Program-made: the position numbers and the translations under genes
Notes under the pieces: generated by a model
What the model saw: only the letters and a program-made list of their open reading frames with translations
What the model was told of the DNA's origin: nothing
Database searches by the model: none
Assembly: GCF_032854445.1 (NCBI RefSeq)
Contig: NW_027018106.1
Coordinates: forward strand, 1-64,000
Direction: 5' to 3'
Length of the DNA stretch: 64,000 bases
Source of the DNA: Liolophura sinensis
Taxonomy: Eukaryota > Mollusca > Polyplacophora > Chitonida > Chitonidae
Part shown: piece after piece, positions 51,532-64,000 of the stretch
Position numbering within the stretch: the stretch's first letter is position 1
Layout of the letters: each line of letters starts with the position of its first letter

Positions 51532-54500
51532 ACTATATTCAACTTTTGACTATAAGTTATGTGCCCTTCGGTAGCCCAGAAGACCTGAAATCTTTGGGCT
51601 AAGCCCATTTAACTCACCCAGCAATTGCCTTACTTCTAAGTGCAAGACAATCTCAATGTCTTTATCTACGTGTAGAAAAACCACACCATTTGTACATGAA
51701 AAACACAAGGTACTTGATACAGTCTGCTGTAAAAAGTACAACTGAACACTAACCCACTTCAATAAGGTGCCAAAAGATGCGGAATTGAGCCAGGCATCGG
51801 CAGCTGTTGAAAAATTGCAAATTTCCCTGGTTTCCATGGAGTAAGAGCTGTTGCTGGGCACGTGATTATGACATAAATGATCATTCAATTGTCACTACAG
51901 GCAAAAGTATTGGTCGGAGAGCAACGCGGTCTGCACCATTCGATTTGTCGTCACAAAATACGTCGGATTAGCCTCTTACCAGCAGCACTGGAACAGTTTT
52001 TCCACTTTTGCATTTTTGCCTGGTCTTTTTGTTATTTGAAACCGGCTACACTGCACTCTGTACAATCGCGACTGGTCATTACTATATTCAACTTTTGACT
52101 ATAAGTTATGTGCCCTTCGGTAGCCATGAAAGACCTGAAATCTTTGGGCTAAGCCCATTTAACTCACCCAGCAATTGCCTTACTTCTAAGTGCAAGACAA
52201 TCTCAATGTCTTTATCTACGTGTAGAAAAACCACACCATTTGTACGTGAAAAACACAAGGTAACTTGATACAGTGTGCTGTAAAAAGTACAACTGAACAC
52301 TGACCCACTTCAGTAAGGTGCCAAAAGATGCGGAATTGAGCCAGGCATCGGCAGCTGTTTGAAAAATTGCAAATTTCCCTGGTTTCCATGGAGTAAGAGC
52401 CGTTGCTGGGCACGTGATTATGACATAAATGATCATTCAATTGTCACTACAGCCAAAAGTATTGGTCGGAGAGCAACGCGGTTTGCACCATTCGATTTCT
52501 CGTCACAAATACGTCGGATTAGCCTCTTACCAGCAGCACTGGAACAGTTTGTCCACTTTTGCATTTTTGCATGGTCTTTTTGTTAATTGAAATCGGCTAC
52601 ACTGTACTCTGTACAATCGCGACTGGTCATTACTATATTCAACTTTTGACTATAAGTTATGTCCCCTTCGGTAGCCCAGAAGACGTCAAATCTTTCTGCT
52701 AAGCCCATTCAACTCACCTAGCAATTGTCTTACTTCTAAGTCCAAGACAATCTCAATGTCTTTATCTACGTGTAGAAAAACCAGACCATTTGTACATAAA
52801 AAACACAAGGTACTTGATACAGTCTGCTGTGAAAAGTACAACTAAACACTGACCCACATTTATAGGTGCCAAAAGATGTGGAATTGGGCCAGGCATCGGC
52901 AGCTGTTGAAAAATTGCAAATATCCCTGGTTTCCATGGAGTAAGAGCCGTTGCTGGGCACGTGATTATGACATCAATGATCATTGATCTGTCGCTACAGC
53001 CAAAAGTATTTCGGAGAGCAACGCGGTTTGCACCATTCGATTTGTCGTCACAAAATACGTCGGATTAGCCTCTTACTAGTAGCACTGGAACAGTTTTTCC
53101 ACTTTTGCATTTTTGCTTCGTCTTTTTGTTAATTGAAATCGGCTAAACTGTACTCTGTACAATCGCGACTGGTCATTACTATATTCAACCTTTTGACTAT
53201 AAGTTATGTGCCCTTCGGTAGCCCAGAAGACCTGAAATCTTTGGGCTAAGCCCATTTAACTCACCCAGCAATTGCCTTACTTCTAAGTGCAAGACAATCT
53301 CAATGTCTTTATCTACGTGTAGAAAAAACCACACCATTTGTACATGAAAAACACAAGGTACTTGATACAGTCTGCTGTAAAAAGTACAACTGAACACTAA
53401 CCCACTTCAATAAGGTGCCAAAAGATGCGGAATTGAGCCAGGCATCGGCAGCTGTTGAAAAATTGCAAATTTCCCTGGTTTCCATGGAGTAAGAGCTGTT
53501 GCTGGGCACGTGATTATGACATAAATGATCATTCAATTGTCACTACAGGCAAAAGTATTGGTCGGAGAGCAACGCGGTCTGCACCATTCGATTTGTCGTC
53601 ACAAAATACGTCGGATTAGCCTCTTACCAGCAGCACTGGAACAGTTTTTCCACTTTTGCATTTTTGCCTGGTCTTTTTGTTATTTGAAACCGGCTACACT
53701 GCACTCTGTACAATCGCGACTGGTCATTACTATATTCAACTTTTGACTATAAGTTATGTGCCCTTCGGTAGCCATGAAAGACCTGAAATCTTTGGGCTAA
53801 GCCCATTTAACTCACCCAGCAATTGCCTTACTTCTAAGTGCAAGACAATCTCAATGTCTTTATCTACGTGTAGAAAAACCACACCATTTGTACGTGAAAA
53901 ACACAAGGTACTTGATACAGTCTGCTGTAAAAAGTACAACTGAACACTGACCCACTTCAGTAAGGTGCCAAAAGATGCGGAATTGAGCCAGGCATCGGCA
54001 GCTGTTGAAAAATTGCAAATTTCCCTGGTTTCCATGGAGTAAGAGCCGTTGCTGGGCACGTGATTATGACATAAATGATCATTCAATTGTCACTACAGCC
54101 AAAAGTATTGGTCGGAGAGCAACGCGGTTTGCACCATTCGATTTCTCGTCACAAAATACGTCGGATTAGCCTCTTACCAGCAGCACTGGAACAGTTTTTC
54201 CACTTTTGCATTTTTACCTGGTCTTTTTGTTAATTGAAATCGGCTACACTGTACTCTGTACAATCGCGACTGGTCATTACTATATTCAACTTTTGACTAT
54301 AAGTTATGTGCCCTTCGGTAGCCCAGAAGACGTCAAATCTATCGGCTAAGCCCGTTCAACTCACCCGGCAATTGCCTTACTTCTAAGTCCAAGACAATCT
54401 CAATGTCTTTATCTACGTGTAGAAAAACCACACCATTTGTACATAAAAAACACAAGGTACTTGATACAGTCTGCTGTGAAAAGTACAACTAAACACTGAC

Positions 54501-56476
54501 CCACATTTATAAGGTGCCAAAAGATGTGGAATTGGGCCAGGCATCGGCAGCTGTTGAAAAATTGCAAATATCCCTGGTTTCCATGGAGTAAGAGCCGTTG
54601 CTGGGCACGTGATTATGACATCAATGATCATTGATCTGTCGCTACAGCCAAAAGTATTGGTCGGAGAGCAACGCGGTTTGCACCATTCGATTTGTCGTCA
54701 CAAAATACGTCGGATTAGCCTCTTACTAGTAGCACTGGAACAGTTTTTCCACTTTTGCATTTTTGCTTCGTCTTTTTGTTAATTGAAATCGGCTAAACTG
54801 TACTCTGTACAATCGCGACTGGTCATTACTATATTCAACTTTTGACTATAAGTTATGTGCCCTTCGGTAGCCCAGAAGACCTGAAATCTTTGGGCTAAGC
54901 CCATTTAACTCACCCAGCAATTGCCTTACTTCTAAGTGCAAGACAATCTCAATGTCTTTATCTACGTGTAGAAAAACCACACCATTTGTACATGAAAAAA
55001 CACAAGGTACTTGATACAGTCTGCTGTAAAAAGTACAACTGAACACTAACCCACTTCAATAAGGTGCCAAAAGATGCGGAATTGAGCCAGGCATCGGCAG
55101 CTGTTGAAAAATTGCAAATTTCCCTGGTTTCCATGGAGTAAGAGCTGTTGCTGGGCACGTGATTATGACATAAATGATCATTCAATTGTCACTACAGGCA
55201 AAAGTATTGGTCGGAGAGCAACGCGGTCTGCACCATTCGATTTGTCGTCACAAAATACGTCGGATTAGCCTCTTACCAGCAGCACTGGAACAGTTTTTCC
55301 ACTTTTGCATTTTTGCCTGGTCTTTTTGTTATTTGAAACCGGCTACACTGCACTCTGTACAATCGCGACTGGTCATTACTATATTCAACTTTTGACTATA
55401 AGTTATGTGCCCTTCGGTAGCCATGAAAGACCTGAAATCTTTGGGCTAAGCCCATTTAACTCACCCAGCAATTGCCTTACTTCTAAGTGCAAGACAATCT
55501 CAATGTCTTTATCTACGTGTAGAAAAACCACACCATTTGTACGTGAAAAACACAAGGTACTTGATACAGTCTGCTGTAAAAAGTACAACTGAACACTGAC
55601 CCACTTCAGTAAGGTGCCAAAAGATGCGGAATTGAGCCAGGCATCGGCAGCTGTTGAAAAATTGCAAATTTCCCTGGTTTCCATGGAGTAAGAGCCGTTG
55701 CTGGGCACGTGATTATGACATAAATGATCATTCAATTGTCACTACAGCCAAAAGTATCGGTCGGAGAGCAACGCGGTTTGCACCATTCGATTTCTCGTCA
55801 CAAAATACGTCGGATTAGCCTCTTACCAGCAGCACTGGAACAGTTTTTCCACTTTTGCATTTTTACCTGGTCTTTTTGTTAATTGAAATCGGCTACACTG
55901 TACTCTGTACAATCGCGACTGGTCATTACTATATTCAACTTTTGACTATAAGTTATGTGCCCTTCGGTAGCCCAGAAGACGTCAAATCTATCGGCTAAGC
56001 CCGTTCAACTCACCCAGCAATTGCCTTACTTCTAAGTCCAAGACAATCTCAATGTCTTTATCTACGTGTAGAAAAACCAGACCATTTGTACATAAAAAAC
56101 ACAAGGTACTTGATACAGTCTGCTGTGAAAAGTACAACTAAACACTGACCCACATTTATAAGGTGCCAAAAGATGTGGAATTGGGCCAGGCATCGGCAGC
56201 TGTTGAAAAATTGCAAATATCCCTGGTTTCCATGGAGTAAGAGCCGTTGCTGGGCACGTGATTATGACATCAATGATCATTGATCTGTCGCTACAGCCAA
56301 AAGTATTGGTCGGAGAGCAACGCGGTTTGCACCATTCGATTTGTCGTCACAAAATACGTCGGATTAGCCTCTTACTAGTAGCACTGGAACAGTTTTTCCA
56401 CTTTTGCATTTTTGCCTCGTCTTTTTGTTATTTGAAATCGGCTAAACTGTACTCTGTACAATCGCGACTGGTCATT
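51532..56476 (+). repeat. Three consecutive near-identical trimers of the C, C*, A kind
   Basis: Units starting near 51532, 53178 and 54828 each begin a set of: a C-like unit with gtacatgaa and cttcaataagg, a C* unit with ccatgaaagacctg and gttatttgaaaccgg, and a type A unit. The spacing is about 1646-1650 bp. A fourth set starts near 60320. The C* variant gains one base and so shifts the frame of the reading frames that cross it, yet it has been amplified as freely as the others, which argues against coding constraint. The first set has many one-base indels (52124-53020). Confidence 0.86.
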
Positions 56477-58672
56477 ACTATATTCAACTTTTGACTATAA
56501 GTTATGTGCCCTTCGGTAGCCCAGAAGACGTCAAATCTTTCGGCTAAGCCCATTTAACTCACCCAGCAATTGCCTTACTTCTAAGTCCAAGACAATCTTA
56601 ATGTCTTTATCTACGTGTAGAAAAACCACACCATTTGTACATGAAAAACACAAGGTACTTGATACAGTCTGCTGTAAAAAGTACAACTGAACACTAACCC
56701 ACTTCAATAAGGTGCCAAAAGATGCGGAATTGAGCCAGGCATCGGCAGCTGTTGAAAAATTGCAAATTTCCCTGGTTTCCATGGAGTAAGAGCTGTTGCT
56801 GGGCACGTGATTATGACATAAATGATCATTCAATTGTCACTACAGCCAAAAGTATCGGTCGGAGAGCAACGCGGTTTGCACCATTCGATTTCTCGTCACA
56901 AAATACGTCGGATTAGCCTCTTACCAGCAGCACTGGAACAGTTTTTCCACTTTTGCATTTTTACCTGGTCTTTTTGTTAATTGAAATCGGCTACACTGTA
57001 CTCTGTACAATCGCGACTGGTCATTACTATATTCAACTTTTGACTATAAGTTATGTGCCCTTCGGTAGCCCAGAAGACGTCAAATCTATCGGCTAAGCCC
57101 GTTCAACTCACCCAGCAATTGCCTTACTTCTAAGTCCAAGACAATCTCAATGTCTTTATCTACGTGTAGAAAAACCAGACCATTTGTACATAAAAAACAC
57201 AAGGTACTTGATACAGTCTGCTGTGAAAAGTACAACTAAACACTGACCCACATTTATAAGGTGCCAAAAGATGTGGAATTGGGCCAGGCATCGGCAGCTG
57301 TTGAAAAATTGCAAATATCCCTGGTTTCCATGGAGTAAGAGCCGTTGCTGGGCACGTGATTATGACATCAATGATCATTGATCTGTCGCTACAGCCAAAA
57401 GTACTGGTCGGAGAGCAACGCGGTTTGCACCATTCGATTTGTCGTCACAAAATACGTCGGATTAGCCTCTTACTAGTAGCACTGGAACAGTTTTTCCACT
57501 TTTGCATTTTTGCTTCGTCTTTTTGTTAATTGAAATCGGCTAAACTGTACTCTGTACAATCGCGACTGGTCATTACTATATTCAACTTTTGACTATAAGT
57601 TATGTGCCCTTCGGTAGCCCAGAAGACGTCAAATCTTTGGGCTAAGCCCATTTAACTCACCCAGCAATTGCCTTACTTCTAAGTCCAAGACAATCTTAAT
57701 GTCTTTATCTACGTGTAGAAAAACCACACCATTTGTACATGAAAAACACAAGGTACTTGATACAGTCTGCTGTAAAAAGTACAACTGAACACTAACCCAC
57801 TTCAATAAGGTGCCAAAAGATGCGGAATTGAGCCAGGCATCGGCAGCTGTTGAAAAATTGCAAATTTCCCTGGTTTCCATGGAGTAAGAGCTGTTGCTGG
57901 GCACGTGATTATGACATAAATGATCATTCAATTGTCACTACAGGCAAAAGTATTGGTCGGAGAGCAACGCGGTTTGCACCATTCGATTTGTCGTCACAAA
58001 ATACGTCGGATTAGCCTCTTACCAGCAGCACTGGAACAGTTTTTCCACTTTTGCATTTTTGCCTGGTCTTTTTGTTATTTGAAACCGGCTACACTGCACT
58101 CTGTACAATCGCGACTGGTCATTACTATATTCAACTTTTGACTCTAAGTTATGTGCCCTTCGGTAGCCAAGAAGACCTGAAATCTTTGGGCTAAGCCCAT
58201 TTAACTCACCCAGCAATTGCCTTACTTCTAAGTGCAAGACAATCTCAATGTCTTTATCTACGTGTAGAAAAACGACACCATTTGTACGTGAAAAACACAA
58301 GGTACTTGATACAGTCTGCTGTAAAAAGTACAACTGAACACTGACCCACTTCAGTAAGGTGCCAAAAGATGCGGAATTGAGCCAGGCATCGGCAGCTGTT
58401 GAAAAATTGCAAATTTCCCTGGTTTCCATGGAGTAAGAGCCGTTGCTGGGCACGTGATTATGACATAAATGATCATTCAATTGTCACTACAGCCAAAAGT
58501 ATTGGTCGGAGAGCAACGCGGTTTGCACCATTCGATTTCTCGTCACAAAATACGTCGGATTAGCCTCTTACCAGCAGCACTGGAACAGTTTTTCCACTTT
58601 TGCATTTTTACCTGGTCTTTTTGTTAATTGAAATCGGCTACACTGTACTCTGTACAATCGCGACTGGTCATT

Positions 58673-60158
58673 ACTATATTCAACTTTTGACTATAAGTTA
58701 TGTGCCCTTCGGTAGCCCAGAAGACGTCAAATCTATCGGCTAAGCCCGTTCAACTCACCCAGCAATTGCCTTACTTCTAAGTCCAAGACAATCTCAATGT
58801 CTTTATCTACGTGTAGAAAAACCAGGCCATTTGTACATAAAAAACACAAGGTACTTGATACAGTCTGCTGTGAAAAGTACAACTAAACACTGACCCACAT
58901 TTATAAGGTGCCAAAAGATGTGGAATTGGGCCAGGCATCGGCAGCTGTTGAAAAATTGCAAATATCCCTGGTTTCCATGGAGTAAGAGCCGTTGCTGGGC
59001 ACGTGATTATGACATCAATGATCATTGATCTGTCGCTACAGCCAAAAGTATTGGTCGGAGAGCAACGCGGTTTGCACCATTCGATTTGTCGTCACAAAAT
59101 ACGTCGGATTAGCCTCTTACTAGTAGCACTGGAACAGTTTTTCCACTTTTGCATTTTTGCTTCGTCTTTTTGTTAATTGAAATCGGCTAAACTGTACTCT
59201 GTACAATTGCGACTGGTCATTACTATATTCAACTTTTGACTATAAGTTATGTGCCCTTCGGTAGCCCAGAAGACGTCAAATCTTTCGGCTAAGCCCATTT
59301 AACTCACCCAGCAATTGCCTTACTTCTAAGTCCAAGACAATCTTAATGTCTTTATCTACGTGTAGAAAAACCACACCATTTGTACATGAAAAACACAAGG
59401 TACTTGATACAGTCTGCTGTAAAAAGTACAACTGAACACTAACCCACTTCAGTAAGGTGCCAAAAGATGCGGAATTGAGCCAGGCATCGGCAGCTGTTGA
59501 AAAATTGCAAATTTCCCTGGTTTCCATGGAGTAAGAGCCGTTGCTGGGCACGTGATTATGACATAAATGATCATTCAATTGTCACTACAGGCAAAAGTAT
59601 TGGTCGGAGAGCAACGCGGTTTGCACCATTCGATTTGTCGTCACAAAATACGTCGGATTAGCCTCTTACCAGCAGCACTGGAACAGTTTGTTCACTTTTG
59701 CATTTTTGCCTGGTCTTTTTGTTAATTGAAATCGGCTACACTGTACTCTGTACAATCGCGACTGGTCATTACTATATTCAACTTTTGACTATAAGTTATG
59801 TCCCCTTCGGTAGCCCAGAAGACGTCAAATCTTTCTGCTAAGCCCATTCAACTCACCTAGCAATTGTCTTACTTCTAAGTCCAAGACAATCTCAATGTCT
59901 TTATCTACGTGTAGAAAAACCAGACCATTTGTACATAAAAAACACAAGGTACTTGATACAGTCTGCTGTGAAAAGTACAACTAAACACTGACCCACATTT
60001 ATAAGGTGCCAAAAGATGTGGAATTGGGCCAGGCATCGGCAGCTGTTGAAAAATTGCAAATATCCCTGGTTTCCATGGAGTAAGAGCCGTTGCTGGGCAC
60101 GTGATTATGACATCAATGATCATTGATCTGTCGCTACATCCAAAAGTATTGGTCGGAG
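58673..60158 (+). repeat. Segmental copy (A, B, A') repeated at 62516 with 3843-bp offset
   Basis: The stretch from 58673 matches 62516 to the window end at an offset of 3843 bp (seven units). Shared rare variants are accaggccattt (58823, 62666), tacaattgcgac (59203, 63047) and tttctgctaagc (59834, 63677). Differences I saw are gagccgttg against gagctgttg, gtttgttcac against gtttgtccac, and ctacatccaaaag against ctacagccaaaag. That is about three in nearly 1.5 kb. Confidence 0.88.
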
Positions 60159-63100
60159 AGCAACGCGGTTTGCACCATTCGATTTGTCGTCACAAAATAC
60201 GTCGGATTAGCCTCTTACTAGTAGCACTGGAACAGTTTTTCCACTTTTGCATTTTTGCTTCGTCTTTTTGTTAATTGAAATCGGCTAAACTGTACTCTGT
60301 ACAATCGCGACTGGTCATTACTATATTCAACTTTTGACTATAAGTTATGTGCCCTTCGGTAGCCCAGAAGACCTAAAATCTTTGGGCTAAGCCCATTTAA
60401 CTCACCCAGCAATTGCCTTACTTCTAAGTGCAAGACAATCTCAATGTCTTTATCTACGTGTAGAAAAACCACACCATTTGTACATGAAAAACACAAGGTA
60501 CTTGATACAGTCTGCTGTAAAAAGTACAACTGAACACTAACCCACTTCAATAAGGTGCCAAAAGATGCGGAATTGAGCCAGGCATCGGCAGCTGTTGAAA
60601 AATTGCAAATTTCCCTGGTTTCCATGGAGTAAGAGCTGTTGCTGGGCACGTGATTATGACATAAATGATCATTCAATTGTCACTACAGGCAAAAGTATTG
60701 GTCGGAGAGCAACGCGGTCTGCACCATTCGATTTGTCGTCACAAAATACGTCGGATTAGCCTCTTACCAGCAGCACTGGAACAGTTTTTCCACTTTTGCA
60801 TTTTTGCCTGGTCTTTTTGTTATTTGAAACCGGCTACACTGCACTCTGTACAATCGCGACTGGTCATTACTATATTCAACTTTTGACTATAAGTTATGTG
60901 CCCTTCGGTAGCCATGAAAGACCTGAAATCTTTGGGCTAAGCCCATTTAACTCACCCAGCAATTGCCTTACTTCTAAGTGCAAGACAATCTCAATGTCTT
61001 TATCTACGTGTAGAAAAACCACACCATTTGTACGTGAAAAACACAAGGTACTTGATACAGTCTGCTGTAAAAAGTACAACTGAACACTGACCCACTTCAG
61101 TAAGGTGCCAAAAGATGCGGAATTGAGCCAGGCATCGGCAGCTGTTGAAAAATTGCAAATTTCCCTGGTTTCCATGGAGTAAGAGCCGTTGCTGGGCACG
61201 TGATTATGACATAAATGATCATTCAATTGTCACTACAGCCAAAAGTATTGGTCGGAGAGCAACGCGGTTTGCACCATTCGATTTCTCGTCACAAAATACG
61301 TCGGATTAGCCTCTTACCAGCAGCAGTGGAACAGTTTTTCCACTTTTGCATTTTTACCTGGTCTTTTTGTTAATTGAAATCGGCTACACTGTACTCTGTA
61401 CAATCGCGACTGGTCATTACTATATTCAACTTTTGACTATAAGTTATGTGCCCTTCGGTAGCCCAGAAGACGTCAAATCTATCGGCTAAGCCCGTTCAAC
61501 TCACCCAGCAATTGCCTTACTTCTAAGTCCAAGACAATCTCAATGTCTTTATCTACGTGTAGAAAAACCACACCATTTGTACATAAAAAACACAAGGTAC
61601 TTGATACAGTCTGCTGTGAAAAGTACAACTAAACACTGACCCACATTTATAAGGTGCCAAAAGATGTGGAATTGGGCCAGGCATCGGCAGCTGTTGAAAA
61701 ATTGCAAATATCCCTGGTTTCCATGGAGTAAGAGCCGTTGCTGGGCACGTGATTATGACATCAATGATCATTGATCTGTCGCTACAGCCAAAAGTATTGG
61801 TCGGAGAGCAACGCGGTTTGCACCATTCGATTTGTCGTCACAAAATACGTCGGATTAGCCTCTTACTAGTAGCACTGGAACAGTTTTTCCACTTTTGCAT
61901 TTTGCTTCGTCTTTTTGTTAATTGAAATCGGCTAAACTGTACTCTGTACAATCGCGACTGGTCATTACTATATTCAACTTTTGACTATAAGTTATGTGCC
62001 CTTCGGTAGCCCAGAAGACCTGAAATCTTTGGGCTAAGCCCATTTAACTCACCCAGCAATTGCCCTACTTCTAAGTGCAAGACAATCTCAATGTCTTTAT
62101 CTACGTGTAGAAAAACCACACCATTTGTACATGAAAAACACAAGGTACTTGATACAGTCTGCTGTAAAAAGTACAACTGAACACTAACCCACTTCAGTAA
62201 GGTGCCAAAAGATGCGGAATTGAGCCAGGCATCGGCAGCTGTTGAAAAATTGCAAATTTCCCTGGTTTCCATGGAGTAAGAGCCGTTGCTGGGCACGTGA
62301 TTATGACATAAATGATCATTCAATTGTCACTACAGCCAAAAGTATTGGTCGGAGAGCAACGCGGTTTGCACCATTCGATTTCTCGTCACAAAATACGTCG
62401 GATTAGCCTCTTACCAGCAGCACTGGAACAGTTTTTCCACTTTTGCATTTTTACCTGGTCTTTTTGTTAATTGAAATCGGCTACACTGTACTCTGTACAA
62501 TCGCGACTGGTCATTACTATATTCAACTTTTGACTATAAGTTATGTGCCCTTCGGTAGCCCAGAAGACGTCAAATCTATCGGCTAAGCCCGTTCAACTCA
62601 CCCAGCAATTGCCTTACTTCTAAGTCCAAGACAATCTCAATGTCTTTATCTACGTGTAGAAAAACCAGGCCATTTGTACATAAAAAACACAAGGTACTTG
62701 ATACAGTCTGCTGTGAAAAGTACAACTAAACACTGACCCACATTTATAAGGTGCCAAAAGATGTGGAATTGGGCCAGGCATCGGCAGCTGTTGAAAAATT
62801 GCAAATATCCCTGGTTTCCATGGAGTAAGAGCCGTTGCTGGGCACGTGATTATGACATCAATGATCATTGATCTGTCGCTACAGCCAAAAGTATTGGTCG
62901 GAGAGCAACGCGGTTTGCACCATTCGATTTGTCGTCACAAAATACGTCGGATTAGCCTCTTACTAGTAGCACTGGAACAGTTTTTCCACTTTTGCATTTT
63001 TGCTTCGTCTTTTTGTTAATTGAAATCGGCTAAACTGTACTCTGTACAATTGCGACTGGTCATTACTATATTCAACTTTTGACTATAAGTTATGTGCCCT

Positions 63101-64000
63101 TCGGTAGCCCAGAAGACGTCAAATCTTTCGGCTAAGCCCATTTAACTCACCCAGCAATTGCCTTACTTCTAAGTCCAAGACAATCTTAATGTCTTTATCT
63201 ACGTGTAGAAAAACCACACCATTTGTACATGAAAAACACAAGGTACTTGATACAGTCTGCTGTAAAAAGTACAACTGAACACTAACCCACTTCAGTAAGG
63301 TGCCAAAAGATGCGGAATTGAGCCAGGCATCGGCAGCTGTTGAAAAATTGCAAATTTCCCTGGTTTCCATGGAGTAAGAGCTGTTGCTGGGCACGTGATT
63401 ATGACATAAATGATCATTCAATTGTCACTACAGGCAAAAGTATTGGTCGGAGAGCAACGCGGTTTGCACCATTCGATTTGTCGTCACAAAATACGTCGGA
63501 TTAGCCTCTTACCAGCAGCACTGGAACAGTTTGTCCACTTTTGCATTTTTGCCTGGTCTTTTTGTTAATTGAAATCGGCTACACTGTACTCTGTACAATC
63601 GCGACTGGTCATTACTATATTCAACTTTTGACTATAAGTTATGTCCCCTTCGGTAGCCCAGAAGACGTCAAATCTTTCTGCTAAGCCCATTCAACTCACC
63701 TAGCAATTGTCTTACTTCTAAGTCCAAGACAATCTCAATGTCTTTATCTACGTGTAGAAAAACCAGACCATTTGTACATAAAAAACACAAGGTACTTGAT
63801 ACAGTCTGCTGTGAAAAGTACAACTAAACACTGACCCACATTTATAAGGTGCCAAAAGATGTGGAATTGGGCCAGGCATCGGCAGCTGTTGAAAAATTGC
63901 AAATATCCCTGGTTTCCATGGAGTAAGAGCCGTTGCTGGGCACGTGATTATGACATCAATGATCATTGATCTGTCGCTACAGCCAAAAGTATTGGTCGGA

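Larger units (their letters stand above)
1..64000 (+). repeat. Tandem satellite array, ~549-bp monomer, ~116.6 copies
   Basis: The motif actatattcaacttttgac returns at 1, 550, 1100, 1649, 2199, 2748, 3297, 3846 and so on to 63614, almost always 549 bp apart. Every monomer is in the same orientation and abuts the next, with no unique spacer. The monomer is about 42% GC (231 of 549 in the first copy) and I see no obvious sub-repeat inside it. Copies differ mostly by single substitutions that are shared by sets of copies, which is the signature of concerted evolution of satellite DNA. The array runs off both ends of the window, so its full size is unknown. I do not recognise the family by sequence. 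A satellite of this kind is expected in eukaryotic heterochromatin; chromosomal location is inference. Confidence 0.99.
45491..64000 (+). repeat. Right block with ABC trimers and AB dimers as higher-order repeats
   Basis: Type A ORF-bearing segments recur near 46723, 48370, 50018, 51117, 52762, 54413, 56062, 57160, 58807, 59905, 61553, 62650 and 63748. The steps alternate between about 1647 bp (three units) and about 1098 bp (two units). Order after the initial B C is ABC ABC AB ABC ABC ABC AB ABC AB ABC AB AB A, where the middle unit is B or a C-like unit. Local markers gtacatgaaaaac and cttcaataagg occur in most middle units here and are rare or absent to the left. The A units near 50983, 52632, 59783 and 63614 share tgtccccttcgg and cacctagc. 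It is the most homogeneous part of the window. Confidence 0.88.

Noticed and set aside
58019-58480. Minus-strand reading frame of 153 codons
   Set aside because: It is the usual 112-codon minus-strand frame extended by the change actataag to actctaag near 58143. There is no homologous extension in neighbouring copies and no sign of coding constraint.
1-64000. CRISPR array
   Set aside because: Repeats are 549 bp, directly adjacent and without unique spacers. No cas genes are present.
1-64000. rDNA or 5S spacer array, tRNA cluster
   Set aside because: No rRNA or tRNA sequence was recognised in the monomer, and no convincing pol III A and B box pair was seen on either strand.
1-64000. Giant tandem-repeat protein gene (549 is a multiple of three)
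   Set aside because: All six frames contain stops in every monomer. The longest open frame in the window is 174 codons, shorter than one unit.
1-64000. CENP-B box
   Set aside because: Candidate TTCG sites (attcgatttctcg, gcttcgtcttttt, cttcggtagccc) lack the required A and CGGG at the right spacing.
1-64000. Transposable element tandem array (MITE, Helitron or LTR derived)
   Set aside because: I saw no terminal inverted repeats, target-site duplications, LTR ends or Helitron-type hairpin-CTRR end at the monomer boundary, and no transposase remnants. An origin from an element long ago cannot be excluded.

Overview
The whole window is one tandem satellite DNA array. A unit of about 549 bp is repeated head to tail on one strand from the first base to the last, about 116.6 copies. 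Both ends are cut by the window edge. I see no unique sequence, strand switch, transposon insertion, rRNA, tRNA, CRISPR array or credible protein gene. Base composition is moderately AT-rich (first unit about 42% GC by my count). A long, homogenised, intron-sized satellite with higher-order structure indicates a eukaryotic nuclear genome, probably centromeric, pericentromeric, subtelomeric or sex/B-chromosome heterochromatin in a long-read assembly. The species cannot be named from the sequence.

Monomers fall into three main types by linked diagnostic bases. Type A has gacgtcaaatctatcgg, gtacataaaaaac, ctgtgaaaag, acatttataagg, catcaatgatcattgatctg, ttactagtagc, gcttcgtc and ggctaaactg. Type B has gacgtcaaatctttcgg (or tttggg), gtacgtgaaaaac, cttcagtaagg and cataaatgatcattcaattg. 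Type C resembles B but has gacctgaaatctttgggctaagccc. By eye the order from left to right is: BCCBCABBCCABBABCACABCCCABABC, an A/C chimera, CC AA* BC A BC AA* B CCC, a deleted A, BC AA* B A BC A BC, a C/A chimera, B A B CCC, an A/C chimera, C AB AB, an A/C chimera, CCC B CCC, an A/C chimera, AB AB, then mostly ABC trimers (1647 bp) mixed with AB dimers (1098 bp) to the end. A* is an A monomer carrying an internal B/C patch.

Region by region: 1-10425 is an irregular mixture with scattered one-base indels. 10426-12622 is a B followed by three near-identical C units. 12623-14818 is a tandem 1098-bp dimer duplication. 14819-26823 is mixed and holds three A-A* pairs and one 82-bp deletion. 26824-30117 is a tandem 1647-bp trimer duplication. 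30118-45490 contains dispersed segmental copies with offsets of 2196, 7137 and 8235 bp (4, 13 and 15 units). 45491-64000 is the most regular part, dominated by ABC and AB higher-order units with local marker variants.

There are no genes that work together here. The interest lies in how the array evolves (unequal crossover, gene-conversion patches, chimeric monomers) and in conserved dyad-symmetric elements in every monomer. These include a 30-nt stem-loop, a CACGTG site and a palindrome that is 16 bp in type A but only 10 bp in B and C. All similarity statements are by-eye comparisons; no alignment or database search was run.
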